From Pacificibacter marinus (GTDB taxonomy: Bacteria > Pseudomonadota > Alphaproteobacteria > Rhodobacterales > Rhodobacteraceae): a stretch of DNA of 64,000 bases. The stretch lies in assembly GCF_018860505.1 (NCBI RefSeq), contig NZ_JAHKPU010000029.1, forward strand, positions 1 through 64,000, given 5' to 3'. Positions 62,731-64,000 of the stretch are shown here, one piece after another. Below the pieces are notes generated by a model. That model searched no databases and had not been told where the DNA came from. It was given only the letters and a program-made list of their open reading frames with translations. Position 1 is the first letter of the stretch; the number at the start of each line of letters is the position of its first letter. The position numbers and the translations under genes are program-made.

Positions 62731-64000
62731 ATGTTTGACAGTTTGACTGCTGAAACCCTCGCGCGGATGCAATTTGCGTTCACGGTGTCGTTTCATATCA
62801 TTTTTCCGGCATTTTCGATCGGTCTTGCCAGTTATCTGGCCGTATTGAACGCGCTGTGGTTACGCACCCGTGACGCAACATATCTGACGCTTTTCACCTA
62901 CTGGAAAAAGATTTTTGCAGTCGCGTTTGGGATGGGCGTCGTCTCTGGGATCGTGATGTCGTATCAGTTTGGCACGAATTGGTCTGTGTTCTCAGACAAG
63001 ACCGGTCCTGTGCTTGGCCCACTCATGGCCTATGAGGTGCTTTCGGCTTTCTTTCTTGAGGCCGGTTTTCTGGGCATCATGTTGTTTGGCCGCGAACGGG
63101 TGGGAGATAAACTACACATGTTCGCCACAGCAATGGTGGCTTTTGGCACGCTGATGTCGGCCACATGGATTTTGTCGGTGAACTCATGGATGCAGACGCC
63201 CACAGGTTACAGTATAAACGCGCTTGGACAGTTTGTGCCCGAAGACTGGTGGGCCATCGTTTTCAATCCATCCTTTCCTTATCGGTTGGTTCATATGGTT
63301 TTGGCGGCGTATCTTACAACAGCGCTTGTTGTCGGCGGCGTTGGCGGGTTGCATCTTTTGCGCAACCGGACCGATGCGCCGGCGCGCCGGATGTTTTCTA
63401 TGGCCATGTGGATGCTGATAATCGTTGCCCCGTTGCAGATACTGGCGGGCGACTTCCATGGCCTCAACACGTTAGAACACCAGCCGGCAAAGGTGATGGC
63501 GATGGAGGGGCACTATGACAGTCACCCACACGGCGCGCCATTGATATTATTCGGCATTCCAAACCCAGATGAAAAGCGGATCGATTACGCGATAGAAATT
63601 CCTCAGGTTTCCAGTCTTATCCTGAAACACAAATGGGGTGCGCCACTGAATGGGTTAGATACCATTCCAGACGCAGACGAACCGCCAGTCGCTATCGTAT
63701 TTTGGAGCTTTCGCGTGATGGTTGGTCTTGGAATGGCGATGCTGGGCTTTGGGGCATGGGCCGCTTGGCGGCGTTACCGTGGTCGTTTGTATGACACGCC
63801 CATGCTGCACCGCGCTGCAATTTTGATGGGGCCAATGGGGTTCGTCGCGGTGTTAGCGGGCTGGGTGACAACCGAGGTCGGGCGTCAGCCTTTCACCGTG
63901 TATGGGGTGCTGCGAACCAGCGACAGCCTTGCGCCAGTTGCTGCACCGGCCGTGGCGGCGTCTTTGCTTGCTTTTATTGTGGTGTATTTCTTTGTCTTCG
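62731..64000 (+). CDS. cydA: Cytochrome bd-type quinol oxidase subunit I, CioA/CydA (C-terminus cut by window edge)
   Basis: The plus strand from the ATG at 62731 (behind GGAG) is open for 423 codons to the right edge. Family landmarks are MQFAFTVSFHIIFPAFSIG with the haem ligand H22, the glutamate-bearing helix YEVLSAFFLEAGFLGIMLFG, RLVHMVLAAYL with a haem histidine, and GRQPFTVYGVLRT. The loop between the fifth and sixth conserved helices is short (no long Q-loop insertion), which places it with CIO/short-loop cyanide-insensitive oxidases. It reduces oxygen with quinol in the membrane. Subunit II is expected beyond the window. Confidence 0.9.
   Translation, partial: MFDSLTAETLARMQFAFTVSFHIIFPAFSIGLASYLAVLNALWLRTRDATYLTLFTYWKKIFAVAFGMGVVSGIVMSYQFGTNWSVFSDKTGPVLGPLMAYEVLSAFFLEAGFLGIMLFGRERVGDKLHMFATAMVAFGTLMSATWILSVNSWMQTPTGYSINALGQFVPEDWWAIVFNPSFPYRLVHMVLAAYLTTALVVGGVGGLHLLRNRTDAPARRMFSMAMWMLIIVAPLQILAGDFHGLNTLEHQPAKVMAMEGHYDSHPHGAPLILFGIPNPDEKRIDYAIEIPQVSSLILKHKWGAPLNGLDTIPDADEPPVAIVFWSFRVMVGLGMAMLGFGAWAAWRRYRGRLYDTPMLHRAAILMGPMGFVAVLAGWVTTEVGRQPFTVYGVLRTSDSLAPVAAPAVAASLLAFIVVYFFVF

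Overview
The window looks like part of an extrachromosomal replicon (plasmid or chromid) of a marine alphaproteobacterium, most likely a Rhodobacterales/Roseobacter-group organism. The reasons are the gene families (form I CO dehydrogenase, several TRAP transporters, FAD-oxidase/glutamine-synthetase pairs, Rrf2/cytochrome bd), moderate GC, and a plasmid replication/partition module at about 56.6-60.9 kb: ParB and ParA, a divergent Rep_3-type initiator, and an intergenic origin with four exact-length 22-bp iterons. No rRNA, tRNA, insertion sequence or CRISPR array was seen. Gene density is high and the genes lie in tight operons with many ATGA/TAATG overlaps.

Layout. (1) 1-7.0 kb: histidine utilisation. 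hutF (cut by the left edge) diverges from hutI-hutH-hutG-hutU; hutC converges on hutU. HutF plus HutG gives the route histidine -> urocanate -> imidazolonepropionate -> formiminoglutamate -> formylglutamate -> glutamate + formate. (2) 7.1-18.8 kb: a dipeptide-type ABC transporter (two permeases, one fused double ATPase, a Tat-exported binding protein), a Rieske oxygenase with a reductase-ferredoxin fusion, a LysR regulator, a D-2-hydroxyacid-type FAD dehydrogenase, a HisC-like aminotransferase and a RidA protein. Beside hut this suggests conversion of imidazole compounds, perhaps methylated or 2-hydroxy-acid forms of histidine, into histidine. (3) 18.9-19.97 kb: a lone GSU2403-fold nucleotidyltransferase under a striking four-copy operator. 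(4) 20.0-30.0 kb: a complete aerobic CO dehydrogenase operon, coxM-S-L-D-E-F, a MobA-like gene, an unannotated 30-residue ORF, coxG and coxI, plus a MHYT-LytTR regulator. (5) 30.4-34.6 kb: an RND efflux adaptor and pump. (6) 34.8-47.7 kb: RidA, LysR, a TRAP transporter, an amidase, then two glutamine-synthetase-like/FAD-oxidase pairs, a GntR regulator and a class I amidotransferase, resembling a duplicated gamma-glutamylation (Puu-type) amine pathway. (7) 47.7-56.5 kb: a probable sulfosugar (sulfoquinovose-type) oxidative desulfonation cluster: LLM monooxygenase, aldo/keto reductase, flavin reductase, TRAP transporter and TauZ/YeiH-type exporter on one strand, diverging from a GntR regulator and a Gfo/Idh/MocA protein. 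(8) 56.5-60.9 kb: parB, parA, iteron origin, rep. (9) 61.1-64.0 kb: a ceramidase-family membrane protein, an Rrf2 [Fe-S] regulator and the start of a CioA/CydA cytochrome bd subunit cut by the right edge.

Taken together the replicon carries scavenging functions: histidine and related imidazoles, amines, organosulfonates, and CO as an energy supplement, with an alternative terminal oxidase. The most interesting part is the sulfonate cluster at 47.7-56.5 kb. Next are the imidazole module attached to hut, the small ORF inside the cox operon, the repeated operator at 19.9 kb, and the shared inverted repeat on either side of parAB. All functions are inferred from sequence motifs and gene context read by eye; no database search was run.
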